Below, one piece after another: positions 20,284 through 29,213 of a stretch of DNA of 64,000 nt. Under the pieces are notes generated by a model. That model had not been told where the DNA came from, did no database searches, and saw nothing but the letters and a program-made list of their open reading frames with translations. The stretch comes from Planctomycetota bacterium (GTDB taxonomy: Bacteria > Planctomycetota > Phycisphaerae > Phycisphaerales > SM1A02): positions 30,279-94,278 of the forward strand of contig VGYQ01000002.1 of assembly GCA_016872915.1 (NCBI GenBank). Reading direction: 5' to 3'. Positions within the stretch are counted from its first letter, which is position 1; every line of letters begins with the position of its first letter. A program made the position numbers and the translations under genes.

Positions 20284-20910
20284 ATGACCGAACGCTACAA
20301 GTCAGTCCTTCTCTTCGGCGCGCCCGGTGTGGGCAAGGGAACGCAGGGGAAGATCCTTGGCAAGATTCCTGGATTTTTTCACTTGGCATGCGGCGATGTC
20401 TTTCGATCGCTTGATATGACGAGCGATCTCGGCAAACAGTTCCTCGCCTACTCATCGCGCGGCGAACTTGTGCCGGATGAGCTGACCATCGAGATGTGGC
20501 GGCAGAACATGCATGCGCAGACAGTGCTCAGCCTCTTCAAGCCGAAACAAGATCTGCTGGTGCTCGACGGCATTCCGCGCAATGTGGCGCAGGCAGAGGC
20601 GCTCAAGAAGTCCCTCGATGTACTGAAGGTCATCCATCTCTCCTGCGGAGATGAAGAAGCGATGATGCAGCGAATGCGTCGCCGCGCCCTCAAAGAGAAT
20701 CGGATGGACGACGCCGACGATAAAGTCATTCGCCACCGCTTCGAGGTGTATCACCAAGAAACGTACCCCGTTCTTGACTTCTACTCCCCATCCATCGTGG
20801 TGAACATCGATGCGGTTGGCTCACCTGCGCAGGTGTTCATGCGCGTCCTCGATGTCATGGTGCCCGTACAGGACGCACACTTCAATCAGCCCGTTGCGCC
20901 AGCGAACTGA
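20284..20910 (+). CDS. adk: Adenylate kinase / nucleoside monophosphate kinase
   Basis: P-loop LLFGAPGVGKGTQGKIL, HLACGDVFRSL, LVLDGIPRNVAQAEAL, short LID region. Confidence 0.88.
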   Translation: MTERYKSVLLFGAPGVGKGTQGKILGKIPGFFHLACGDVFRSLDMTSDLGKQFLAYSSRGELVPDELTIEMWRQNMHAQTVLSLFKPKQDLLVLDGIPRNVAQAEALKKSLDVLKVIHLSCGDEEAMMQRMRRRALKENRMDDADDKVIRHRFEVYHQETYPVLDFYSPSIVVNIDAVGSPAQVFMRVLDVMVPVQDAHFNQPVAPAN

Positions 20911-20969
20911 ACGGACAGGGTGATTCGACGATCTCGCGGATCGGTGCGTCGGCTGTCGCACATCGCGCA

Positions 20970-22031
20970 TCAGGGCGCACCCGGGACATCGAGGTCCACG
21001 GGCTCTTCAGGTCCCCGCCTGCGGACTGCGATTGGCTTCGGCGCAAATCGCTCCTCTGCCTGCTGGAGCGCAAGGAGTCGCCGCTCGAGCACCAGACTCC
21101 GCGACATGGATGGAAACTGTCCTTCGAACTTATCCAAGTCGGCTGCCGTCGTCAGTTGCATGTCGACATTCAGACGCTGCTCGACAAAGCCACCCTGACC
21201 ATCCAGTCTCGGCCGCCCTCGTTCATCACGCTCCGGGCGTGCAACGCGGAGTTTCACCGTGTCTCCTGGCAAACGCGACTGGATGAGATCCACCAAGTCA
21301 TTGGAATTGGCGACTGATTTCCCATCAATCTCCTCAATCCGATCACCGACCTTGAGTACCGCGCTCGCAGGCATGCCAGGAAGCAGCATGATGATCTCGA
21401 CCCCTGGCCGCTGTGGATCGCCGCTCGGCTGCATGCGGATACCCAGTGCACCGCGTGGAAGAGCGAGCACCTTCTCACGCGCAGCGGCAAGCAGGCGTTC
21501 ACGCTGCTCGGTGCTCAGTTGTTCGCGGTCCAGTGTCGCAAAGAGTTGTTCGGGTGCAACGGATGCATCCATGAGAGCGCTGCTCGCCTCCCGACGCTCC
21601 TGGAATTCGGTGGAGTCGAGCGCGGCGACCGCAGCCCGAACCTTCGCTGAAATCTTCACAGTCGACAGCACTTCCGGCGACCACAGACGAAGCACTTCAG
21701 GTGCCGGAGTGACGGGCTGCCCCATGAGATCGCCCCGAAAAATTTGCGGCTTCTGCATGGCAGGATCAACGGGCACTTTTCGCACGTTTCCTTGCATATC
21801 GGCAGCGATTCCTCCACGGATGCGCAGCGCATCGGCCTGCTGCATCGGTGGATCGCGCAGGGCATCCTGGCTTGCCCATGCAAGGGCCGTCGAACCCGCC
21901 GCCGCGAGCAGCGCTGCGGCAACTCTCCCGCGCGTGCAGTGCCATACGTGCCGCACACACTCGGGACGCGAGCTGGACGAGACCTGCAAGCTGTGCCGGC
22001 CCTTCAGCGAAGCACCAATATCACTCGACAT
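20970..22031 (-). CDS. PDZ domain-containing exported protein
   Basis: LGIRMQPSGDPQRPGVEIIMLLPGMPASAVLKVGDRIEEIDGKSVANSNDLVDLIQSRLPGDTVKLRVARP; signal-like N-terminal hydrophobic stretch; overlaps the yicC stop. Confidence 0.8.
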   Translation of the reverse strand: MSSDIGASLKGRHSLQVSSSSRPECVRHVWHCTRGRVAAALLAAAGSTALAWASQDALRDPPMQQADALRIRGGIAADMQGNVRKVPVDPAMQKPQIFRGDLMGQPVTPAPEVLRLWSPEVLSTVKISAKVRAAVAALDSTEFQERREASSALMDASVAPEQLFATLDREQLSTEQRERLLAAAREKVLALPRGALGIRMQPSGDPQRPGVEIIMLLPGMPASAVLKVGDRIEEIDGKSVANSNDLVDLIQSRLPGDTVKLRVARPERDERGRPRLDGQGGFVEQRLNVDMQLTTAADLDKFEGQFPSMSRSLVLERRLLALQQAEERFAPKPIAVRRRGPEEPVDLDVPGAP

Positions 22032-22905
22032 TTTGAGCCTGCTCCTTGATGCGGTCTATGGCAGTCTTGATGTCCACAACCTGCTGCGCCGTCTCCACGT
22101 CTGCAGACTTGCTGGCAATCGTGTTCGCCTCACGGAGAAGTTCCTGAGCAAGGAAGTCAAGCGGCCGCCCCACCGGTTCGCCGTTGGAAGTGTCCAAGAG
22201 TCGTTCAAGCTGATCGATGTGCCCACCAAGCCGAACGACTTCCTCCGCGATGTCTGAACGCTCGGCAAAGATCGCCACTTCACGGAGGAGGTCCGATGGT
22301 TCGGCAGTCTTGCCAACCTCTTTCAGAATTGCATCCATGCGCTGACGCAAACGCGTCTGATATGCCTCGACGACTTGCGGTGCGCGCGCCTGAATCGACA
22401 TCGTCCGCGCGCGAAGTGTCTTTGCACACTCAGCCAGATGCGCACGGATCGTTTCACCCTCGCGTGTGCGATTTTCAAGGACCCGCTGACATGCCTCATC
22501 GACCAACCGTAACACCGCCGCACGCAGGTGCTCGAGAAACACCTCACCACCATCCTCCACGACCACGCCGGGAAGGGCCAGCAACTGTCCGCGGTCCACC
22601 TTGTTCGCCTCTTCGGGACCGAGCAACTGCGTCAGCTGAGCGATATAGCCTTTGAGTGCATCACCATCGATGCGTGCGCCGCGGCGCGCGGCAGAGGTGA
22701 CGATCCGAAGCGTCACGAGAACGCTGCCGCGGGTGAGCCGTCGCGTGCACGCGGCCTCGATGTCACCCTCGAGCGCGGAGAGTTCGTCCGGAACCCGAAG
22801 TGTGCACTTGAAGTGCCGATTGTTGACGGATCGAACCTCGATTTCGACTGGGACGCCGTCCACTTCGCCGCGCGCGACTCCGAAACCGGTCATCGAGCGG
22901 ATCAT
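22021..22905 (-). CDS. yicC: YicC/YloC family endoribonuclease
   Basis: MIRSMTGFGVARGEVDGVPVEIEVRSVNNRHFKCTLRVPDEL; C-terminal GRPLDFLAQELLREANTIASKSAD. Confidence 0.97.
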   Translation of the reverse strand: MIRSMTGFGVARGEVDGVPVEIEVRSVNNRHFKCTLRVPDELSALEGDIEAACTRRLTRGSVLVTLRIVTSAARRGARIDGDALKGYIAQLTQLLGPEEANKVDRGQLLALPGVVVEDGGEVFLEHLRAAVLRLVDEACQRVLENRTREGETIRAHLAECAKTLRARTMSIQARAPQVVEAYQTRLRQRMDAILKEVGKTAEPSDLLREVAIFAERSDIAEEVVRLGGHIDQLERLLDTSNGEPVGRPLDFLAQELLREANTIASKSADVETAQQVVDIKTAIDRIKEQAQNVE

Positions 22906-22925
22906 CAGCGTGGTCCTGCGTGTGG

Positions 22926-23414
22926 TTAGGGATTCGCAGCTGGTGTCGGTGCCGCTGGTGCAGGCACTGGCGCTGCTGGATCAGCTGCTGCAGGCGCAGG
23001 CGCCGCTGGTGCCACGAGAGGCTGGTCGACCGCTGGGGTTGCGTTCACATCGACTGGCACAGCAGCAGCAGGTGCCACGCTGGGATCCGTGGGGGCAGCG
23101 GCAGGCTGCAGGAGATTCGTGCCGGCCTCAGAGACCTGTGCCGCTGGTTCTTCCACGGCTTGTTCCGCCGATGGGTTGTCCATCACATTCAGCGTGATAG
23201 CGATCACGAGATACACCGAGAAGGCACCGAGTGTGAGGTACGTCAGGACATCGCCGGTACGACCACCGAATGCCGTATCCGTTGCGCCTCCACCCGCACC
23301 ACCGAACGCTTGTGCAAGCCCACCACCCTGTGGACGCTGCACCAGAATGACGAGCACCAAGATGACGCTTGACGCGGCGAACAGGAAGGTCAGCAAATTG
23401 AACCAGAATCCCAT
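22926..23414 (-). CDS. secG: Preprotein translocase subunit SecG with Ala/Pro-rich C-terminal extension
   Basis: ILVLVILVQRPQGGGLAQAFGGAGGGATDTAFGGRTGDVLTYLTLGAFSVYLVIAITLNV. Confidence 0.95.
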   Translation of the reverse strand: MGFWFNLLTFLFAASSVILVLVILVQRPQGGGLAQAFGGAGGGATDTAFGGRTGDVLTYLTLGAFSVYLVIAITLNVMDNPSAEQAVEEPAAQVSEAGTNLLQPAAAPTDPSVAPAAAVPVDVNATPAVDQPLVAPAAPAPAAADPAAPVPAPAAPTPAANP

Positions 23415-23435
23415 GGATACGTTCCTCGGCCAGAC

Positions 23436-24209
23436 TCAGCTGGCTGCTACTCCGACCATCGCCGCGGTGCACAGGGCAAGAAAGTCATGCGCCTTCAACG
23501 AGGCGCCACCAACAAGCCCGCCATCCACGCCGTCCACCGCGAAGATCGACTTCGCAGTCGCCGGCACCAACGATCCGCCGTACACCACGCGGACGTTTGA
23601 AGCGAGCCGAGCATCATAGCGTGCCGCAAGCGCAGAACGAATCTTGTGGTGCGCCTCACCCACGTCGGCTGGCTGGGCGGTGATGCCCGTGCCAATCGCC
23701 CAAACTGGCTCATAAGCGATCACGACATCATCCATGGCCGCTGCATCGATCGCCGCAAGCGCTGAACACAACTGTGCGGCGATGATGTCATGCGCCTTGC
23801 CTGCCTCTCGCTCTTGGTGCGTCTCGCCAACACACAACACGGCACGAAGTCCGCTCCCGAGTGCCATCGAGATTTTGTCCGCAATCAACGCTTCACTCTC
23901 GCCGAGCTTGTGGCGGCGCTCCGAGTGACCGACGATCACCCACGATGCGCCCACATCGCGCAGCATCTCCGCACTGATCTCGCCTGTGCGGGCACCGTTC
24001 ACCTCACTCGACACATCTTGTGCGCCAAGCGCCACCGACGATCCGACAAGCGCCTCTGCAGCAGGGAGCAGATACGGGAATGGTGGAAAGATCACGACAT
24101 CGGCGGCACACTCCGCGGTGGTGCCCGCTGCGACCGCATGCGCGAGCGATCGCGCGCTTGCGTGATCTGTGTTCATCTTCCAGTTGCCGCCGATGAAAGG
24201 ACGCCGCAT
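23436..24209 (-). CDS. tpiA: Triosephosphate isomerase
   Basis: MRRPFIGGNWKMN, WVIVGHSERR, VIAYEPVWAIGTG, VVYGGSLVPATAKSIFAVDGVDGGLVGGASL. Confidence 0.97.
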   Translation of the reverse strand: MRRPFIGGNWKMNTDHASARSLAHAVAAGTTAECAADVVIFPPFPYLLPAAEALVGSSVALGAQDVSSEVNGARTGEISAEMLRDVGASWVIVGHSERRHKLGESEALIADKISMALGSGLRAVLCVGETHQEREAGKAHDIIAAQLCSALAAIDAAAMDDVVIAYEPVWAIGTGITAQPADVGEAHHKIRSALAARYDARLASNVRVVYGGSLVPATAKSIFAVDGVDGGLVGGASLKAHDFLALCTAAMVGVAAS

Positions 24210-24258
24210 CGTGTGGATGGTACGGGCTCGACGAATCCGTATCCTGCTCCCTCTCACC

Positions 24259-27096
24259 ATGCCAAAGCCACGAAGCGCAGCTGAAATCAGGTCCGCATTC
24301 ATTGACTTCTTCCGACAGAAGGCAGGCCACACCTTTGCTGCGGGCAGCGCTGTCGTGCCCTTCGACGATCCGACACTGCTCTTCACCAATGCCGGCATGA
24401 ATCAGTTCAAGGATGTGTTTCTTGGGCGCGGTTCACGCGCGTTTACGCGCGCAGTCAATTCGCAGAAGTGCATCCGCGCGGGTGGCAAGCACAACGACCT
24501 CGAAGATGTGGGCAAGGATGTGTATCACCACACATTCTTTGAGATGCTCGGCAACTGGTCCTTCGGCGACTACTTCAAGAAGGAGTCGATCGACTGGGGG
24601 TGGGAACTGCTGACGGAGGTCTATGGACTGCCGAAGGACCGCCTCTACGCAACCTATTTCGGCGGCAATCAGGCTGCAGGACTCGCTCCCGATGATGAGG
24701 CGCGCGAACTGTGGTGCGCGCATCTGCCCGCGAATCGCGTGTTGCCGGGATCGATGAAGGACAACTTCTGGGAGATGGGAGAGACGGGCCCATGCGGTCC
24801 ATGCTCGGAGATTCACTTTGATCGAATCGGCGGGCGGGATGCGGCGAAGCTGGTCAATAGCGGCGATCCAGACGTGCTTGAAATCTGGAATCACGTCTTC
24901 ATCCAATTCAACCGCGAAACTGGCGGAACCCTCAAGCCGCTGCCCGCCAAGCATGTTGACACCGGCATGGGCCTCGAGCGACTGGTGAGCGTGATCCAAG
25001 GCAAGCGATCCAACTATGACACGGATCTCTGGAGTCCAATTTTTGACGCGATCACACGCACGACTGGCGCACGCCCCTATGCGGGATCGTTGACCGATCC
25101 AACGGACATTGCGTACCGAATCATCGCCGATCACGTGCGCTGCCTGACTGCGGCGGCTTGTGATGGTGCCGGTCCGGGCAGCGATGGCCGCAACTACGTC
25201 CTTCGGCGCATTCTCCGCCGCGCTGCGCGACATGGACGACAGACGCTCGGTATGGAACAACCGTTCGTGCATCTGCTCGTCCCGGCGGTCGTGGAAACGC
25301 TCGGCGGTGCGTTCCCAGAGATTGCAGCAGGTGCGGCGAAGGCTGCGCAAACGATCCGAGCTGAAGAAGAGCTCTTTGGCAAGACGCTTGGGCGCGGCAT
25401 TGCGTTGTTTGACGAGTCCGCGGAGCGCGCGCGTCAATCCGCAGGTGGCACCATTTCGGCCGAAGACGCCTTCCGCTTGCACGACACATGGGGGTTCCCT
25501 GTCGATCTCACAGAGGTGATGGCGGCCGAGCGAGGACTCCGAGTGGATGTAGCGGGCTATGAGACGCTGATGGAACGCGCCCGTGAGACGAGCCGAGCAG
25601 GATCACAGGACGGTGCGCGCATGGAGATGCCCCCCGATGCAATGGCCAAGCTCGCCGCGATGCATGTCCACCCCACCGATGACTCTGCTCGCGATCTCGG
25701 CCATCCAATGCGTGCGCGTATCCGCGCGCTTTGGGATGGCAAGCGCTTCTGTGAGGCGCTTGAAACTGGAGACATGGGAGGCATCGTGCTTGATCGCACC
25801 TGTTTCTTCGCCGAAAGTGGTGGCCAAGAACCGGACAAGGGCGATATCCGCACATCGGCGCAGGGTGAGAGTGGCAGCGGCACCGCAGGCCACTTCGAGG
25901 TCCGTGATGTGCAGCGCTTCGGCGACTTTGTGCTGCATATTGGTCGGGTGGCGCACGGCGCGGTGCACTGCGACAGCGATGCGGAGATCATGCTGCATCA
26001 TGAACGGCGCGAGCACATCCGGGCAAATCACACCGCCACGCACCTGCTGAATCTTGCGCTTCGTACCGCACTCGGAGAGGACGTCCAGCAGCGTGGATCC
26101 CTCGTTGCAGCCGATCGCCTTCGCTTCGATTTCGCATCGCCGCGCGCGTTGACGGCGATCGAGGCGCAGCAGGTGGAAATGCAGGTGAACGCGTCCATCG
26201 CAGCGAACCTTCCCGTATCCATCGGTACTTTGCCGCTTGCCCATGCCAAGACGGTGACCGGTGTGCGTGCCGTGTTTGGGGAGCGTTACCCAGATCCTGT
26301 CCGCGTCGTCAGCATCGGTGCATCGGTCGCAGATCTTGATCGCACACCAACCGATCCGCGCTGGGGCACACTGTCGATCGAGTTCTGCGGCGGAACGCAC
26401 CTTAAATCCACAGGCAGTGCCAGTTCCTTCATACTGCTGTCGGAGGGCGCGTCTTCGGCTGGTGTGCGCCGCTGCTTCGGTTTGACGGGCGGCCCTGCAC
26501 GCGAAGCTGCAGAGACGGCGCGCCAGTTTTCTGCACGGGTGGAAGCCGCGCTTCATCTGGATGGGGAAGCACTACTCACGGAAGCAGCGGAGATCGTGCG
26601 GGCGGAGGCGGCACTCACCATCGGCATGTGCGCCCGTCACGCGATTGCGCCGCGCCTCGAAGCGCTGCGTGAGCGAGCAAAGGATGTGCGCCGCAAGATG
26701 GAGGGCTCGACACGTGATGAAGCCGTCACGCAGATTCGCTCCCTCACGGAGGCACATGTCGCCGGTGATACACGCCGTCCACTCATTGCCGTGATCCGCG
26801 GTGCGGATGCGTCCGCACTGATGGCCGCGCTCGACTCATCGCGCGCACAGTTGCCGGAGACACCCATTCTGCTTCTCAGCCCAGACGCCGAATCCGGCAA
26901 AGTGGCCATCGCGGCCACAAGTCCCGCGTGGGCGATCGCCAAGGGGCTGAAAGCAGGCGACTGGGTTCGCACAGCTGCACAAGCCTGCGGCGGATCGGGG
27001 GGCGGCAAACCAGATACGGCGCAGGCTGGCGGCAAAGATGTCACCAAGGTGACTGAGGCCGTCGAAGCGGCACGTGCATTCGCAGCGAACCGCTGA
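24259..27096 (+). CDS. alaS: Alanyl-tRNA synthetase
   Basis: LLFTNAGMNQFKDVFLG, ARPYAGSLTDPTDIAYRIIADHVR, HTATHLLNLALR, EFCGGTHLKSTG. Confidence 0.98.
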   Translation: MPKPRSAAEIRSAFIDFFRQKAGHTFAAGSAVVPFDDPTLLFTNAGMNQFKDVFLGRGSRAFTRAVNSQKCIRAGGKHNDLEDVGKDVYHHTFFEMLGNWSFGDYFKKESIDWGWELLTEVYGLPKDRLYATYFGGNQAAGLAPDDEARELWCAHLPANRVLPGSMKDNFWEMGETGPCGPCSEIHFDRIGGRDAAKLVNSGDPDVLEIWNHVFIQFNRETGGTLKPLPAKHVDTGMGLERLVSVIQGKRSNYDTDLWSPIFDAITRTTGARPYAGSLTDPTDIAYRIIADHVRCLTAAACDGAGPGSDGRNYVLRRILRRAARHGRQTLGMEQPFVHLLVPAVVETLGGAFPEIAAGAAKAAQTIRAEEELFGKTLGRGIALFDESAERARQSAGGTISAEDAFRLHDTWGFPVDLTEVMAAERGLRVDVAGYETLMERARETSRAGSQDGARMEMPPDAMAKLAAMHVHPTDDSARDLGHPMRARIRALWDGKRFCEALETGDMGGIVLDRTCFFAESGGQEPDKGDIRTSAQGESGSGTAGHFEVRDVQRFGDFVLHIGRVAHGAVHCDSDAEIMLHHERREHIRANHTATHLLNLALRTALGEDVQQRGSLVAADRLRFDFASPRALTAIEAQQVEMQVNASIAANLPVSIGTLPLAHAKTVTGVRAVFGERYPDPVRVVSIGASVADLDRTPTDPRWGTLSIEFCGGTHLKSTGSASSFILLSEGASSAGVRRCFGLTGGPAREAAETARQFSARVEAALHLDGEALLTEAAEIVRAEAALTIGMCARHAIAPRLEALRERAKDVRRKMEGSTRDEAVTQIRSLTEAHVAGDTRRPLIAVIRGADASALMAALDSSRAQLPETPILLLSPDAESGKVAIAATSPAWAIAKGLKAGDWVRTAAQACGGSGGGKPDTAQAGGKDVTKVTEAVEAARAFAANR

Positions 27097-27105
27097 TGCG
27101 ACGCC

Positions 27106-28428
27106 TCACGCGGCGTGCCGGCGCAGACTGAGAGCGCCCCAGGTGATCGCCGCTGCGATCAATGCCACGACGAGCACGGCACCGATCGCACTCAGTTGCG
27201 ACTGCACGGATCCCCCCCGCCACAGAGGACCCTCCAGCGCAGCGATCGCCCAACGGAACGGGCTGACAGCGCTGGCCGATGCGAGTGCGGGCGGCATAAA
27301 CACAAGCGGCACGGATCCGCCTCCGAGAAGTGCCAGAATGAGTATCACCGATCGCCCCGCACCCTCACTTCCACCGAGGCTTTGGAACAGCGATGCAACC
27401 GCCATCGCCACCATCGTGAACGCGACTGCAATGGCGACCATGGCGGGCACAAGGAGCATGGGTTGAACGGGGCGCACGCCAAATGCGGTGACGGCGAGCA
27501 CCATCAGCATGACCTGCATCAGCAGCGCCATGCAGAAACAGGCCAACGTCTTGCTGGCGAGCACCGTGTGCATCGAAAGAGGCGCAGCGCACAGGCGCCG
27601 AAGCGTGCCGCGATTGCGTTCTGCCGACAGGCTCGTGACAAACGCCATCACGCATCCCGCAAGCCCCCACACGACTCCTTGCGGGAAAGTCACCGCAAAG
27701 CTTGATGGTGGTCGCGCAGGATCATCGACCACCGCCCGCTGCGTCAAGCGCACAGGACGGAACGCGCTCAGCCTTGGGAACGCGCCCGCGACATCGCTGC
27801 TGATCTGCTTGTCCGAGCGGCGCTGTGCCTTCTCTTCGCGCGCCACTGCGAGCCGCTGCGCCGCGGCAAGGAGATCGAGAATCGCGTTGCGCTCGCCCTC
27901 ACTGGTGCCCATGTCGGATGCGGGCAACGCGCGCAGCAGTTCCGACTGACGCTGGAGGCGTGCACTATCGCCCACACTCAGCATGAACTGCACAAAGCCA
28001 ATCTCCATCAGTTTGCCCTGCAGCAATCCGAGTTCTGCTGCACGACTCGGATCGCCAAACACCTCGATCGGCATCGAACCACCCGTCAGCAGCGCTTCTG
28101 CCGCCCTGTCGAATTCTTCAGGAACGATGACGACTGCACAGCAGCGCCCGGATCGAACGCGCGCGATCGCCTCCTCACGTCCCGCCACTCGCTCCACCTG
28201 CAGTGCGGGGTCAGACTGCAGCGCGGCGATGAATGACTCAGCAAGCGATCCGCTGCCCTCGCCAACAAGCGCGACGGCAATCGGACCGGGTGTGGCCAAC
28301 CGCCCGAAGACCAGACCGAAGAGCACGGCAATGACCAACGGAAAAATCAACGTGAAAACGAATGCACTTCGGTCACGCAGCAGGAGGCGGAGATCCTTGC
28401 AAACGAGGGCTAGCAGCGGTCCAGTCAT
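27106..28428 (-). CDS. ABC-2 type transporter permease
   Basis: MTGPLLALVCKDLRLLLRDRSAFVFTLIFPLVIAVLFGLVF; SAERNRGTLRRLCAAPLSMHTVLASKTLACF; coupled to the ATPase at 28425. Confidence 0.9.
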   Translation of the reverse strand: MTGPLLALVCKDLRLLLRDRSAFVFTLIFPLVIAVLFGLVFGRLATPGPIAVALVGEGSGSLAESFIAALQSDPALQVERVAGREEAIARVRSGRCCAVVIVPEEFDRAAEALLTGGSMPIEVFGDPSRAAELGLLQGKLMEIGFVQFMLSVGDSARLQRQSELLRALPASDMGTSEGERNAILDLLAAAQRLAVAREEKAQRRSDKQISSDVAGAFPRLSAFRPVRLTQRAVVDDPARPPSSFAVTFPQGVVWGLAGCVMAFVTSLSAERNRGTLRRLCAAPLSMHTVLASKTLACFCMALLMQVMLMVLAVTAFGVRPVQPMLLVPAMVAIAVAFTMVAMAVASLFQSLGGSEGAGRSVILILALLGGGSVPLVFMPPALASASAVSPFRWAIAALEGPLWRGGSVQSQLSAIGAVLVVALIAAAITWGALSLRRHAA

Positions 28429-29162
28429 TCGCGAAGCTCCCGGCCCGTCAGCTTCAAGAGCACGCTCTCCAACCCCCGAGCCACACGGCTGCTGCCTGCG
28501 CCATGAATCGCGACCAGTTCGTCCACGGTGCCCTCGGCCTGAATCTTTCCATGATCCATCAACGCAATGCGGTCACTCAACTTCTCCGCCTCCTCCATGT
28601 CGTGTGTTGTCAGCAGCACAGCACATCCCGACGCGGCACGGGAGCGAATGATCCCACGCACATGCGCACGCGACTGCGGATCCACGCCCGCCGTTGGCTC
28701 ATCGAGCACAAGGAGCGGCGGCTCATGTATGAGTGCCACGGCAAGATTGAGTCGACGCTTCATACCCCCTGAATAACCCCCAACGCGCTCATCGGCACGC
28801 GTCGCCAGACCAACCATGTCAAGCGCCTCCAGCACCTGACGACGACTTCGGAACGCGCCATAGAGCCGGGCAAACATCGTGACCGTTTCTGTCGCGGTGA
28901 GCATGTCATACAGCGCCAGCTCTTGCGGGGCGAAGCCAATGGCTCTGCGAACCGAAGCGTTCGATGGATCGCCGGCAGCTCCGACCGTGACGCTCCCCGA
29001 GTCCGGCCGCATCAGTCCTGTCACGAGTGCGACCGTTGTGGACTTGCCTGCGCCGTTGGGCCCGAGCAGTCCGACCACCTCCCCTGCCGCCACACGAAGC
29101 GACACACCGTCGACTGCTCGCACTCTGCCGTAACTCTTGGAGACTTCACGCAGCGTCAGCAT
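28425..29162 (-). CDS. ABC transporter ATP-binding protein
   Basis: Walker A GPNGAGKSTT, signature YSGGMKRRLNLA, Walker B LLVLDEPTAGVDP. Confidence 0.97.
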   Translation of the reverse strand: MLTLREVSKSYGRVRAVDGVSLRVAAGEVVGLLGPNGAGKSTTVALVTGLMRPDSGSVTVGAAGDPSNASVRRAIGFAPQELALYDMLTATETVTMFARLYGAFRSRRQVLEALDMVGLATRADERVGGYSGGMKRRLNLAVALIHEPPLLVLDEPTAGVDPQSRAHVRGIIRSRAASGCAVLLTTHDMEEAEKLSDRIALMDHGKIQAEGTVDELVAIHGAGSSRVARGLESVLLKLTGRELRE

Positions 29163-29213
29163 CCCCCCATCCTACGGATCACCCCCCCAAAACCCCGCGC
29201 TAGCCTGTCGTAC

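Noticed and set aside
18900-20414. 504-aa plus-strand ORF antisense to recJ
   Set aside because: Fully covered by an unambiguous recJ on the minus strand.
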